Below are positions 33,636-41,215 of a stretch of DNA of 62,123 nt, piece after piece. Both the position numbers and the translations under genes were made by a program. The notes below the pieces were generated by a model that worked only from the letters and a program-made list of their open reading frames with translations, searched no databases and was not told the DNA's origin. The number at the start of each line of letters is the position of its first letter. The stretch's first letter is position 1. The DNA lies in the NCBI RefSeq assembly GCF_900129305.1, contig NZ_FQVB01000026.1, positions 1 through 62,123 of the forward strand. Reading direction: 5' to 3'. The stretch comes from Desulfacinum infernum DSM 9756. GTDB lineage: Bacteria; Desulfobacterota; Syntrophobacteria; Syntrophobacterales; DSM-9756.

Positions 33636-35590
33636 CAACCCGTCGATACGGCCTGCCGGCCCTGATCTTGTCCATCCTCCTGGCGCTCACCGGCGCCTCC
33701 CAAGCCGCCGTTTCCGTCACGGACGACTGGGGACAAACGATTCGGCTGGAGCAACCGGCGAGTCGTGTCATTCCCCTCTACGGCGCCTTCACCGAAATGC
33801 TCTACGCCATCGGGGCCGGCGGCCGGGTGATCGCTCGGACGCAGGCCGATGCCCATCCCGACGCCGTGCGGCCGCTCCCCGCCGTGGGCACCCACATGCG
33901 GCCCAACGTGGAAATGATCCTGGGACTTCGCCCGGACCTGGTGATTCAGAGCGCCAGCCGCCGCACCGCCACCCCGGAAATGGAGCGCCTGCAGGAAGTG
34001 GGAATTCCCGTGGCCATCTTCGCTCCCAAGGACTTCCAAGGGGTCTTCCGGACCATGGAGCGCCTGGGAATCCTGACAGGGCGCGAAAGGGAAGCCCGGG
34101 AGGCGGTCCGGGGACTGAGCCGAAGGCTGGAGGCCGTCCGACGCACGACGTCCAAGGCCGTTCATCGGCCTCGGGTCGTCTTTGAAATCCGAAGCCGGCC
34201 TCTCACGGTGGCGGGCACGGGGTCCATGGCCCACCAGATCCTGGAGGCGGCGGGAGCCCGAAACGCCGTGACCCACCCCGGCGCCGTGGTCCTCTTCAGC
34301 CAGGAAGCCCTGCTGGCTCTAAATCCGGACGTGTACATCGTCCAGGAAGGCCCCATGAACCGGAATCCCGAGCCGCCTTCCCAGCGACCCCACTTTCAAA
34401 GACTTCGGGCCGTGCAGGCCGGTCGGGTTCTGGTTGTGGACGAACATCTCTTTTCCCGGCCGGGACCGCGATGCGTGGACGCCGTGGAAATGCTCGCGCG
34501 CCAGCTCCATCCGGACCTGTTCGCCCCCACGGCATCAGCTGACACGGGCGGAAACGGCCCCCGCGCATATGTGGGCGAGGTGGCCGGGCAGCCAAGCCCC
34601 CGCGAGACCTCGGAGATTCTCCGGCCTTCATGGCTCCAGTGGCCGACGATCCAGAAAAGACTCATCAAACCCCTGGTGCGCCTCACCATCTTCATCGCCA
34701 TCGGACTCTTCGTGGGAAACGTCATCGAAGCCCTGGGATGGACCCGTGCCCTGGGGCACCTCACCGGCCCGCTCCTGCGCTGGGGGCGGCTCGGGAATCA
34801 GAGCGCCGTGGCGTTCATGGCGGCCTTCTTTTCGGGCGTCACCGCCAACACGCTGCTCATGAACGCCCACAAGGACGGCACCCTCACCACCCGGGAACTG
34901 GCCCTGTCCTGCCTGGTCAACACCCTGCCGTCCTACTTCCTGCACCTTCCCACCACCTTCTTCATCCTCCTGCCGCTGGTGCGGGAAGCGGGGATTTTGT
35001 ACCTGGCCGTCACCCTGAGCGCCGCCATCACACGCACCGTTGCCGTCCTGGGCGTGGGACGCCGCCTGCTGCCCGAACCGCCAGCCCATGGGAAGGAAGC
35101 GAGCGGGGAACCCGGATCTTCCCCATCGCTCAAAGAAGCACTTGGAAAGACCTGGCGGAAGTTCCGGCGCCGGCTCCTCCGGGTGCTCCGCTGGACCCTG
35201 CCTATCTACACCCTCTTTTTCCTGCTCAACCAAATCGGCCTTTTTGAATGGCTGGAGACGCACCTGGCCCGATGGGTCCCCACCCACGTCGTCCCCGTGG
35301 AAGCCGTGACCGTGGTGGCCTTCCAGATCATGGCCGAATTCTCGGCGGGCGCCGCCGCCGCGGGAGCCCTCCTGGACGCCGGCACCCTCTCGGTCAAGGC
35401 CACCGTGTTGGCCCTCTTGGCCGGAAACATCATCTCCACCCCCATTCGCGCCCTGCGCCATCAACTGCCTTACTACATGGGGATCTACACCCCCCGACTG
35501 GGCCTGGCACTGCTCTGCCTGGGCCAGACGGTTCGGGCCGCCAGCGTGGCCCTCTTCGCCGTCCTGTTCTACCTTTTCTTTCCCGGTTGA
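33632..35590 (+). CDS. BtuF-like periplasmic binding protein fused to a Gate-type (nucleoside-recognition) membrane domain
   Basis: 652 residues. A signal peptide (about 1-26) is followed by a class III periplasmic binding protein (about 28-295): SRVIPLYGAFTEMLYAIGAGGRVI and GLRPDLVIQSAS. After a linker comes a polytopic domain (about 345-652): FIAIGLFVGNVIEALGWTRALGHL, AAFFSGVTANTLLMNAHKDG and MAEFSAGAAAAGALLDAG, in the style of Gate/nucleoside-recognition proteins (SpmA/SpmB, FeoB-like gates). No stop lies between the parts. The two are normally separate proteins, so this is a fusion. The membrane part may form a second uptake or export route; substrate unknown. Confidence 0.8.
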   Translation: MTTRRYGLPALILSILLALTGASQAAVSVTDDWGQTIRLEQPASRVIPLYGAFTEMLYAIGAGGRVIARTQADAHPDAVRPLPAVGTHMRPNVEMILGLRPDLVIQSASRRTATPEMERLQEVGIPVAIFAPKDFQGVFRTMERLGILTGREREAREAVRGLSRRLEAVRRTTSKAVHRPRVVFEIRSRPLTVAGTGSMAHQILEAAGARNAVTHPGAVVLFSQEALLALNPDVYIVQEGPMNRNPEPPSQRPHFQRLRAVQAGRVLVVDEHLFSRPGPRCVDAVEMLARQLHPDLFAPTASADTGGNGPRAYVGEVAGQPSPRETSEILRPSWLQWPTIQKRLIKPLVRLTIFIAIGLFVGNVIEALGWTRALGHLTGPLLRWGRLGNQSAVAFMAAFFSGVTANTLLMNAHKDGTLTTRELALSCLVNTLPSYFLHLPTTFFILLPLVREAGILYLAVTLSAAITRTVAVLGVGRRLLPEPPAHGKEASGEPGSSPSLKEALGKTWRKFRRRLLRVLRWTLPIYTLFFLLNQIGLFEWLETHLARWVPTHVVPVEAVTVVAFQIMAEFSAGAAAAGALLDAGTLSVKATVLALLAGNIISTPIRALRHQLPYYMGIYTPRLGLALLCLGQTVRAASVALFAVLFYLFFPG

Positions 35591-35718
35591 GGAAATAGAT
35601 CGTTTATTCTGATAATCGATTCCTTTGGGTTGTTTTTTGGCCTTTCCTGGGCCTTCTCGGTCCGTTTATGCTTTCCTTACGTACGGTTGACCCAGTTTCG
35701 CCCATCTCGTTTTTTCCC

Positions 35719-35747
35719 TTGACGGGGGCCGGCGCGGCGGCTATATA
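35719..35747 (+). promoter_or_regulatory. Sigma70-type promoter giving a leaderless marR mRNA
   Basis: TTGACG (35719-35724), 17-bp spacer, TATATA (35742-35747). The likely start at about 35754 is only three bases before ATG 35757, leaving no room for a Shine-Dalgarno site. Confidence 0.65.
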
Positions 35748-35756
35748 GATCACACT

Positions 35757-36233
35757 ATGAACGAGATGAGGCCCTTCAAAGACGATTTCTTTCGCTACCA
35801 GGCCCGGCGCTTCCAGGAACTCATGGCAGAGGTGGTTCAGTGCTGTGAGACGCGCACGGCCTACTTCTCCGAAAAGTTCGGCATTCCCAGCGCCGAGCTG
35901 CGCTGCCTCATGCTCTTTCGGGAAGAAAAGTACCTCACGGTGAAGGGCATCGCCCAGAAGCTGGATGTGGCCAAGAGCCGGGTGACCAAGATCGTGAGCG
36001 GCCTTCTGGAAAAGGGGCTGGTCACCCGGATCGACGACCCGTCGGACGGCCGCGTGAAGCTCATCAGCCTCACCCGGGAGGGCCGCGCCAAATCGGAGGA
36101 GATCGCTTCACTCAGCAGCCGGATGCACGAGATGATCCTCCTGGAGATGGAGCCGGAGGAGCGCAAGATGGTTCTGACGGCCCTGGAGCGGCTGCGCACC
36201 AGCATGGAGGCGGTGAAGGAACGGATGATGTGA
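35757..36233 (+). CDS. MarR-family transcriptional regulator
   Basis: 158 residues. Winged helix at about 55-115: LTVKGIAQKLDVAKSRVTKIVSGLLEKGLVTRIDDPSDGRVKLISLT, with the usual DxRxx wing (DPSDGRVK). Cysteines in VVQCCETRTAYF might sense redox or reactive sulfur species, which is inference. It precedes DsrE2 by 59 bp and may control the DsrE/TusA/Hdr genes. Confidence 0.88.
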   Translation: MNEMRPFKDDFFRYQARRFQELMAEVVQCCETRTAYFSEKFGIPSAELRCLMLFREEKYLTVKGIAQKLDVAKSRVTKIVSGLLEKGLVTRIDDPSDGRVKLISLTREGRAKSEEIASLSSRMHEMILLEMEPEERKMVLTALERLRTSMEAVKERMM

Positions 36234-36292
36234 GCCCCTTTTTTTGATTTGGTGGTTCATAGTATTAACAAAAAATGCGGGAGGACCTTTTC

Positions 36293-36850
36293 ATGAGCAC
36301 AGAACTGGCGCAGATCGAACAGCAGATCGCCGAGATGAAGGCCCAGCTGGAGGCGCTCCAGAAGAAGAGCCCGTCCAACAAGCTTTCCATGGTGGTCTTC
36401 AGCGGGGACCTGGATCGGGCCCTGGCCGCCTTCATCATCGCCACGGGCGCCGTGGCCATGGGCATGGAAGTGGTGATGTTCTTCACCTTCTGGGCCACGC
36501 CCATCCTGCGGGATCCCAAGAAGAAGGTGGACGACAAGGACCTCATGGGCAAGATGTTCGGCACCATGCTGCCCAAGGGGGCCTGTTCCGTCAAGCTGTC
36601 CAAGATGAACATGGGCGGCATGGGGACGGCCATGATGAAGAACCTCATGAAGCAGAAGAACGTGGCGTCCCTGGATCAGATGATCGAGCTGGCCGGAGAG
36701 CTGGGCGTGCAGATCTACGTGTGCGAACTGTCCATGGACCTCATGGGCTTCAAGCGAGAGGAGATGATCGACTATCCGTCCATGGACTTCTGCGGCGTGG
36801 CCAAGTTCCTGGAAGAGGCCATGGACAGCCGGGTGCAGCTGTTCATCTAG
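36293..36850 (+). CDS. DsrE2-like (DsrE/DsrF/DrsH family) sulfur-trafficking protein
   Basis: 185 residues. KLSMVVFSGDLDRALAAFIIATGAVAMGMEVVMFFTFWATPIL and IYVCELSMDLMGF are typical of the DsrE2 group, with a predicted coiled-coil start (AQIEQQIAEMKAQLEALQ). The Cys in YVCELSMD is the likely persulfide site. ATG 36293 has GGGAGGA upstream; the earlier ATG at 36275 has none. TAG stop 36848-36850 coincides with a MITE-like left end that separates it from tusA. Confidence 0.85.
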   Translation: MSTELAQIEQQIAEMKAQLEALQKKSPSNKLSMVVFSGDLDRALAAFIIATGAVAMGMEVVMFFTFWATPILRDPKKKVDDKDLMGKMFGTMLPKGACSVKLSKMNMGGMGTAMMKNLMKQKNVASLDQMIELAGELGVQIYVCELSMDLMGFKREEMIDYPSMDFCGVAKFLEEAMDSRVQLFI

Positions 36851-37069
36851 GAGGCTGTCCGAAAACGTCGCGGATATCTCTTTTCTCGTAGCGCAGCCCT
36901 TTAGGGCTGCGGAAGAACCCTCGAACGTTGGATGGACCATCCCGTATTTCCTGTCACTTCATGGAGTTACGATGGCCCTTTCCGCGGGGCTGAGGCCCCG
37001 CGGCTACGAAAAGAGGGGCCATAGCCCCGGCTCTTGTCTCGGAGAGACATTGTCGGACAGGCTCCTGGG
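36847..37069 (+). repeat. MITE-like element (YTAG family) enclosing an R3 copy
   Basis: Left end CTAG + GAGGCTGTCCGAAAACG, right end CATTGTCGGACAGGCTCCTG, about 220 bp. Between them, 36893-37012 is a copy of family R3 (GTAGCGCAGCCCTTTAGGGC to GGCCCCGCGGCTACG). It lies inside the presumed DsrE2-TusA operon. Confidence 0.65.
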
Positions 37070-37140
37070 AAGCAAGCCGAGAAGCCGGAAGGCTTCAGTT
37101 AACATGGGAAACCATCCCCATCCCAAAAGGAGGAACCATC

Positions 37141-37383
37141 ATGAGCAACGCCATTCAAGCCGACAAAGTCATGGATCTCAAGGGACTGCCCTGTCCCATG
37201 CCGGTGGTCAAGGTGAGCAAGGGAATCAAGGAAGTGGAAGTGGGCCAGATCCTGGAAGCCCAGACCACGGACCCGGGCTCCCTCACCGACTTTCCCGCCT
37301 GGGCTCGCACCAGCGGCAACGAGATCGTGGACACGATCCAGGAAAACGGCGTGATCCGCATCTTCATCAAGAGGAACGTCTAA
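37141..37383 (+). CDS. TusA-family sulfur carrier protein
   Basis: 80 residues. The CPMP motif with sulfur-carrying C18 (LKGLPCPMPVVK), GQILEAQTTDPGSLTDFPAWARTSGNEIV and the C-terminal IRIFIKR match TusA/SirA/YedF. It accepts and passes persulfide sulfur. Shine-Dalgarno AAAGGAGGAACC. It sits between a DsrE2-like protein and Hdr-like subunits, as in other sulfur-metabolising anaerobes. Confidence 0.92.
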   Translation: MSNAIQADKVMDLKGLPCPMPVVKVSKGIKEVEVGQILEAQTTDPGSLTDFPAWARTSGNEIVDTIQENGVIRIFIKRNV

Positions 37384-37441
37384 CGGGAAGGGGCCCCTTC
37401 GGGCCCCGCCTTCCCATGAGGATTCGACAAGGGGGATTCCC

Positions 37442-38152
37442 GTGCACACGATCTATTACCTGGTTCTCGTCCCCATGGTCTATGCGGCCTTCGCCGTCTT
37501 CATCGTGGGTTCGATCGTCCGCATGATCAAGATCCTTCGCACTCCCAAGCATCCCACGACGCTCCAGATCTTTCCCAAGAAGGAACCGGCCTGGCTCCAT
37601 GCCCTTTCGGACACCTTCCTCATGCCCACGGTGCTCAAACACAACCCGTTGCTGTGGGTTTTCCTGGTTCTCTTCCACGGCGCCGTCCTGCTGCTGGTGA
37701 TCGGACACCTGGAGCTCTTCAGCGATTTCGCTCTCTTTCAGATCATTCCCCACGAAGTCTTCATCGGAAAGGGCCTGGTCGGACTCACCGCCGCCGTCTC
37801 CCTGCTCTACTTTCTCTTCCGGCGCTTCACCTCGCCCGTGCGGGACATCTCGGTGGCCGAGGACTACTACCTGCTCATCCTGCTCTTCCTCACGGTCATC
37901 TTCGGAAGCGAAATGGACTGGGCCCGGCGCTGGTACGACTACGACGTGATGGGCGTGGACGCCTACCGCACCTACCTGTGGAGCCTCATCACTTTCCAGC
38001 CCCAGGTGCCCGATGAGATTCTCTTTTCCGGACACTCCTTCATGCTGGTGCTCCACGTCTTCTTCGCCAACATCTTCCTCATGGTCTTTCCCTTCAGCAA
38101 GATCATGCACACCTTCTTCGCGCTGCCCGTGAACAAACTGAGAAGAGGTTAA
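37442..38152 (+). CDS. Membrane cytochrome-b-like subunit (NarI/DsrM/HdrE type)
   Basis: 236 residues with about five transmembrane helices. FHGAVLLLVIGHLELF and FSGHSFMLVLHVFFANIFLMVFPFSKIMH contain paired histidines suited to bind haem b, as in the NarI/DsrM family. GTG start has AAGGGGGA upstream. The downstream gene, two bases on, encodes an HdrD-like protein, so the pair would form a membrane oxidoreductase of the HdrDE/DsrMK type that links quinols to thiol/disulfide chemistry. Confidence 0.82.
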   Translation: MHTIYYLVLVPMVYAAFAVFIVGSIVRMIKILRTPKHPTTLQIFPKKEPAWLHALSDTFLMPTVLKHNPLLWVFLVLFHGAVLLLVIGHLELFSDFALFQIIPHEVFIGKGLVGLTAAVSLLYFLFRRFTSPVRDISVAEDYYLLILLFLTVIFGSEMDWARRWYDYDVMGVDAYRTYLWSLITFQPQVPDEILFSGHSFMLVLHVFFANIFLMVFPFSKIMHTFFALPVNKLRRG

Positions 38153-38154
38153 CC

Positions 38155-39411
38155 ATGGACGCCAAGACGCGTGACGACCTTTTGCAGCTGTTTCAGTCCA
38201 AACTGAACCGGGCCATGACCTACTATCTGGAGACGTGCACCCGCTGCGGCGTGTGCACCACCGCCTGTCACGTCTATCAGTCCATGCCCCAGGCCAAGTA
38301 CATCGCCGCCTATCGTGCGGAAATCGTGCGGCGCATCTACAAGAAATACTTCAAGGGCCAGGGCAAGGTGTGGCCGTCCTACGGCGAGGCCAAGGAACTC
38401 ACGGAGATGGCCCTGGAGGAGCTCTACGAGGCGGCCTATTCCTGCACGGGATGCCGGCGCTGCATGGTCTATTGCCCCTTCGGCATCGACACCCAGATGA
38501 TCATGTCCATCGCCAAGCTCCTTCTGGTGGGCGCCCATGCCGAACCGGAAATCCTCACCCTGCTGGCGGACACCTCCATCGAGAAGGGAAAATCCATTGA
38601 GTTCTTCAAGGAGGGCTTTCTCCAGGGGGTGAAGAACCTGGAACAGCAGGTGGTGGAAAAGTGGAAGCTGGAGGCGGAGGGAAAGACCGTCATTCCCGTG
38701 GACGTGGAGGGCGCCGATCTGCTCTACGTGGCTCTGGCGGGGGCGCACTCCATCATTCCGGCGGCGGCCGTCTTCAACGCGGCGGGCGAAAACTGGACCC
38801 TGAGCTTTTTCGAAGCGGTGAATTTCGGCGCCTTCGTGGGCGATCCCACCAAGACCAAGCTCATCCTGGATCGGATCGTCAACGAAGCCAAGCGCCTCAA
38901 GGTCAAGGAGGTGTGCATCTGCGAATGCGGCACGGCCTACCGGGTGATGAAGCAGCTTTCCGGCAAGCAGCCCTTTGAAGTCTCCTCCGTCACCGAGGTG
39001 CACGCCCGCTACATCCGGGAAGGGCGCATCAAGCTGGACAAGAGCCGCTTCCAGGGGCCCGTCACCTACCACGACCCGTGCCAGATCGCCCGAAACGGCG
39101 GGATCCTGGAGGAACCGCGCTACATCCTCCAGCACCTCACCGACGACTACCGGGAGATGGCTCCCGACCCCCGCTACAATTACTGCTGCGGAGGCGGAGG
39201 CGGCCTGGTGGCCCTGGGCGAGGAGACGCTGGACTTCCGCATGAAGTCGGCCCGGGTTAAGGCCGAGCAGGTGCAAAAGACCGGGGCGGCCATTCTGGCC
39301 ACAGCCTGCGAAAACTGCCACACCCAGCTGGAAAACCTGAACCACCATTACAAGCTGGGCATGAACGTGCAGTTTCTCACCTCCATGGTGGCTGATGCTT
39401 TGGTGATCTAG
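38155..39411 (+). CDS. HdrD/DsrK-like iron-sulfur protein with CCG domains
   Basis: 418 residues. Two [4Fe-4S] motifs: C28-x2-C31-x2-C34-x3-C38 and C97-x2-C100-x2-C103-x3-C107. CCG-domain cysteines lie in ICECGTAYR, HDPCQIAR, YNYCCGGGGG and ATACENCHTQ, the ligand set for the noncubane cluster of heterodisulfide reductases. It is the soluble partner of the membrane subunit. With DsrE2 and TusA it likely reduces or forms a protein-bound persulfide or disulfide; direction is not known. Confidence 0.88.
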   Translation: MDAKTRDDLLQLFQSKLNRAMTYYLETCTRCGVCTTACHVYQSMPQAKYIAAYRAEIVRRIYKKYFKGQGKVWPSYGEAKELTEMALEELYEAAYSCTGCRRCMVYCPFGIDTQMIMSIAKLLLVGAHAEPEILTLLADTSIEKGKSIEFFKEGFLQGVKNLEQQVVEKWKLEAEGKTVIPVDVEGADLLYVALAGAHSIIPAAAVFNAAGENWTLSFFEAVNFGAFVGDPTKTKLILDRIVNEAKRLKVKEVCICECGTAYRVMKQLSGKQPFEVSSVTEVHARYIREGRIKLDKSRFQGPVTYHDPCQIARNGGILEEPRYILQHLTDDYREMAPDPRYNYCCGGGGGLVALGEETLDFRMKSARVKAEQVQKTGAAILATACENCHTQLENLNHHYKLGMNVQFLTSMVADALVI

Positions 39412-39857
39412 AAAAACGATTGTCAGATTCTTCCATCCCCGCGGGATGAGCGGGCGGGGATCAACCCCGCCGCCCCTACCCAGCAGGTTCATTTTCCTTC
39501 GCAGGGGCGGGCTTTACGCCCGCCCGCAAGAAGCACACGTTGGGGAGGGACCGTCCCATTCAGGAGCAGCCCCCAAGGGCTTCGCCACGAGACAAACGGC
39601 CGTTTTCTCGCCGTCGGCCGAGCTCTTAAAGGGATGGAGACGGCCGGATCCGGATGATGGGCCCGCTGCCGAGGCAGGCGGCCTTTTTTTGAAAGGGGGC
39701 ACGTGCCAAAAGACACAAAGTCGGCTCGTACCCCCGCCCACAATCCCCAACAAGGAAAGGAGGTGATCCCTGACCAAGGATGCAAAGCGCCTTTCGGCGG
39801 CGCTCGGAACCCCGCCGGAACATCCCTTAACAGATCGATTGGAAGGAGAGAGTTGAG
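39412..39857. repeat. Repeat-rich gap with a terminator-like hairpin
   Basis: Palindromes of the GTAGGGGCG family lie near 39450-39480 and 39503-39526. GGGCCCGCTGCC (39659-39670) and GGCAGGCGGCC (39676-39686), followed by seven T residues, form a probable terminator. A strong AAGGAGGTGATCC-like string near 39757 is not followed by a credible gene. Confidence 0.55.
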
Positions 39858-41123
39858 ATGAAAAGAACGTTTTCCATTGTCTTTTTACTGTTTCTTTTAG
39901 GGGCCTTGGCCGCGCCCCCGGCGCAGGCCACCAACGGAGACAACCTCATCGCCGTGGGCCCCGTTTCCCGCGCCATGGGCGGCGTGGGCGTGGCGGCACC
40001 CCAGGACGCCATCGGCGCGGTCTTCGTGAACCCGGCGGCCATGTGCTTCGGGCCCTACTGCCCCGCATCGGAAGTGAATTTCGGCGGCACGCTCTTCATG
40101 CCCAAGGTGGACACCAAGATCAGCTTTCCCAACACCCCCTCCGCCAACGTCTCTTCGGACGGCGAGGAAAAGGTCTATCCCATCCCCGCCATCGGCCTCT
40201 CGGTGCCCCTGACCGACAAGCCCCCCTTCTGGCGGTTCGGCCTTTCGGCCTACGGCGTCTCGGGTCTGGGCGTGGACTACAAGGGCAAGGCCGTGGACCG
40301 GGGTAATCCCTACTTCGGCGGATACCCCTATGCTTCCGGCGTCTACACGGAGCTGGCCATCATGAAGTTCGCACCGGCCATCGCCTTCCAGCCCTTCGAA
40401 AAGCTCTCCTTCGGGGCGGCCCTCCACGTGGACTACGCCACCCTGGATCTCCGGGCGGGTTCGTCCACCGGCTACGGGCTGGGCGTGCAGCTGGGCGCCA
40501 TCTACAAGGCCAGCGACACCTGGTCCTTCGGCCTGAGCTACACCTCACCTCAAAACGTGAACCACGACGATGTGGCCGACTTCGACCAGGACGGCACCCT
40601 GGATCGGCTCAAGCTGGAATCGCCCCACCAGGTGGCCTTCGGCGTGGCCTATCAGCCCACCAACAAGTTCCTGGTGGAAGCGGACGTGAAGTGGCTCAAC
40701 TGGTCCAACGCCAACGGGTATGAAGACTTCGACTGGAACGACCAATGGGTTTTCGCGGTGGGCGCCCAGTACAAGGTGCATCCCAAGCTGACCCTTCGGG
40801 TGGGCTACAACTACGCGGAAAACCCGGTGAAGGAGCACAACGGGTTCAACGGTCAGGAAGTGGTTTCCGTCCAGGGGAAATCCATGATGAAATATTATTA
40901 CGAAACCTTCCGGATCGTGGGCTTCCCGGCCGTGGTGGAACACCATGTGACCTTCGGCGTGGGCTATGACTTCTCCCCGCGCTTTTCCGTGCACGCGGGC
41001 TATGTCCACGCTTTTGAAAAGACCATCAAGGAATCGGGAACCGACATCACCGGCCAGCCGGTCAACCTGGAATCCTCCCTGAGCGAAAACAGCCTGGATT
41101 TCGGCTTCACGTGGCGGTTCTAA
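39858..41123 (+). CDS. OmpP1/FadL/TodX-family outer-membrane transporter
   Basis: 421 residues. Signal peptide (KRTFSIVFLLFLLGALAAPPAQA), then NGDNLIAVGPVSRAMGGVGVAAPQDAIGAVFVNPAAM, the FadL N-terminal hatch signature. The body is alternating amphipathic beta strands ending in a C-terminal aromatic (GFTWRF), normal for a beta-barrel. Family members bring hydrophobic compounds such as long-chain fatty acids or hydrocarbons across the outer membrane. Shine-Dalgarno GGAAGGAGAGAG. Confidence 0.9.
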   Translation: MKRTFSIVFLLFLLGALAAPPAQATNGDNLIAVGPVSRAMGGVGVAAPQDAIGAVFVNPAAMCFGPYCPASEVNFGGTLFMPKVDTKISFPNTPSANVSSDGEEKVYPIPAIGLSVPLTDKPPFWRFGLSAYGVSGLGVDYKGKAVDRGNPYFGGYPYASGVYTELAIMKFAPAIAFQPFEKLSFGAALHVDYATLDLRAGSSTGYGLGVQLGAIYKASDTWSFGLSYTSPQNVNHDDVADFDQDGTLDRLKLESPHQVAFGVAYQPTNKFLVEADVKWLNWSNANGYEDFDWNDQWVFAVGAQYKVHPKLTLRVGYNYAENPVKEHNGFNGQEVVSVQGKSMMKYYYETFRIVGFPAVVEHHVTFGVGYDFSPRFSVHAGYVHAFEKTIKESGTDITGQPVNLESSLSENSLDFGFTWRF

Positions 41124-41156
41124 GCATTGAAGGAACGGTGTCCGGCTTCCCAGCCC

Positions 41157-41184
41157 GTGGGGGCGAAAGATCTTTCGCCCCTAC
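41157..41184. repeat. Palindrome between convergent genes
   Basis: GTGGGGGCGAAAGA and TCTTTCGCCCCTAC form a near-perfect inverted repeat between the FadL gene and the DUF4139 gene. It belongs to the dispersed GGGGCGAA family and could act as a bidirectional terminator. Confidence 0.6.
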
Positions 41185-41215
41185 ACACAAAGAACTCCCC
41201 GTCACGTCCCATCGG

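Noticed and set aside
16203-37069. YTAG repeats as rho-independent terminators only
   Set aside because: They have inverted ends, variable interiors and fixed YTAG borders, and one interrupts a transposase, which fits mobile elements better than terminators.
39750-39830. Gene following the AAGGAGGTGATCC string upstream of the FadL protein
   Set aside because: No start codon with a sustained frame follows; the string resembles an anti-16S sequence by chance.
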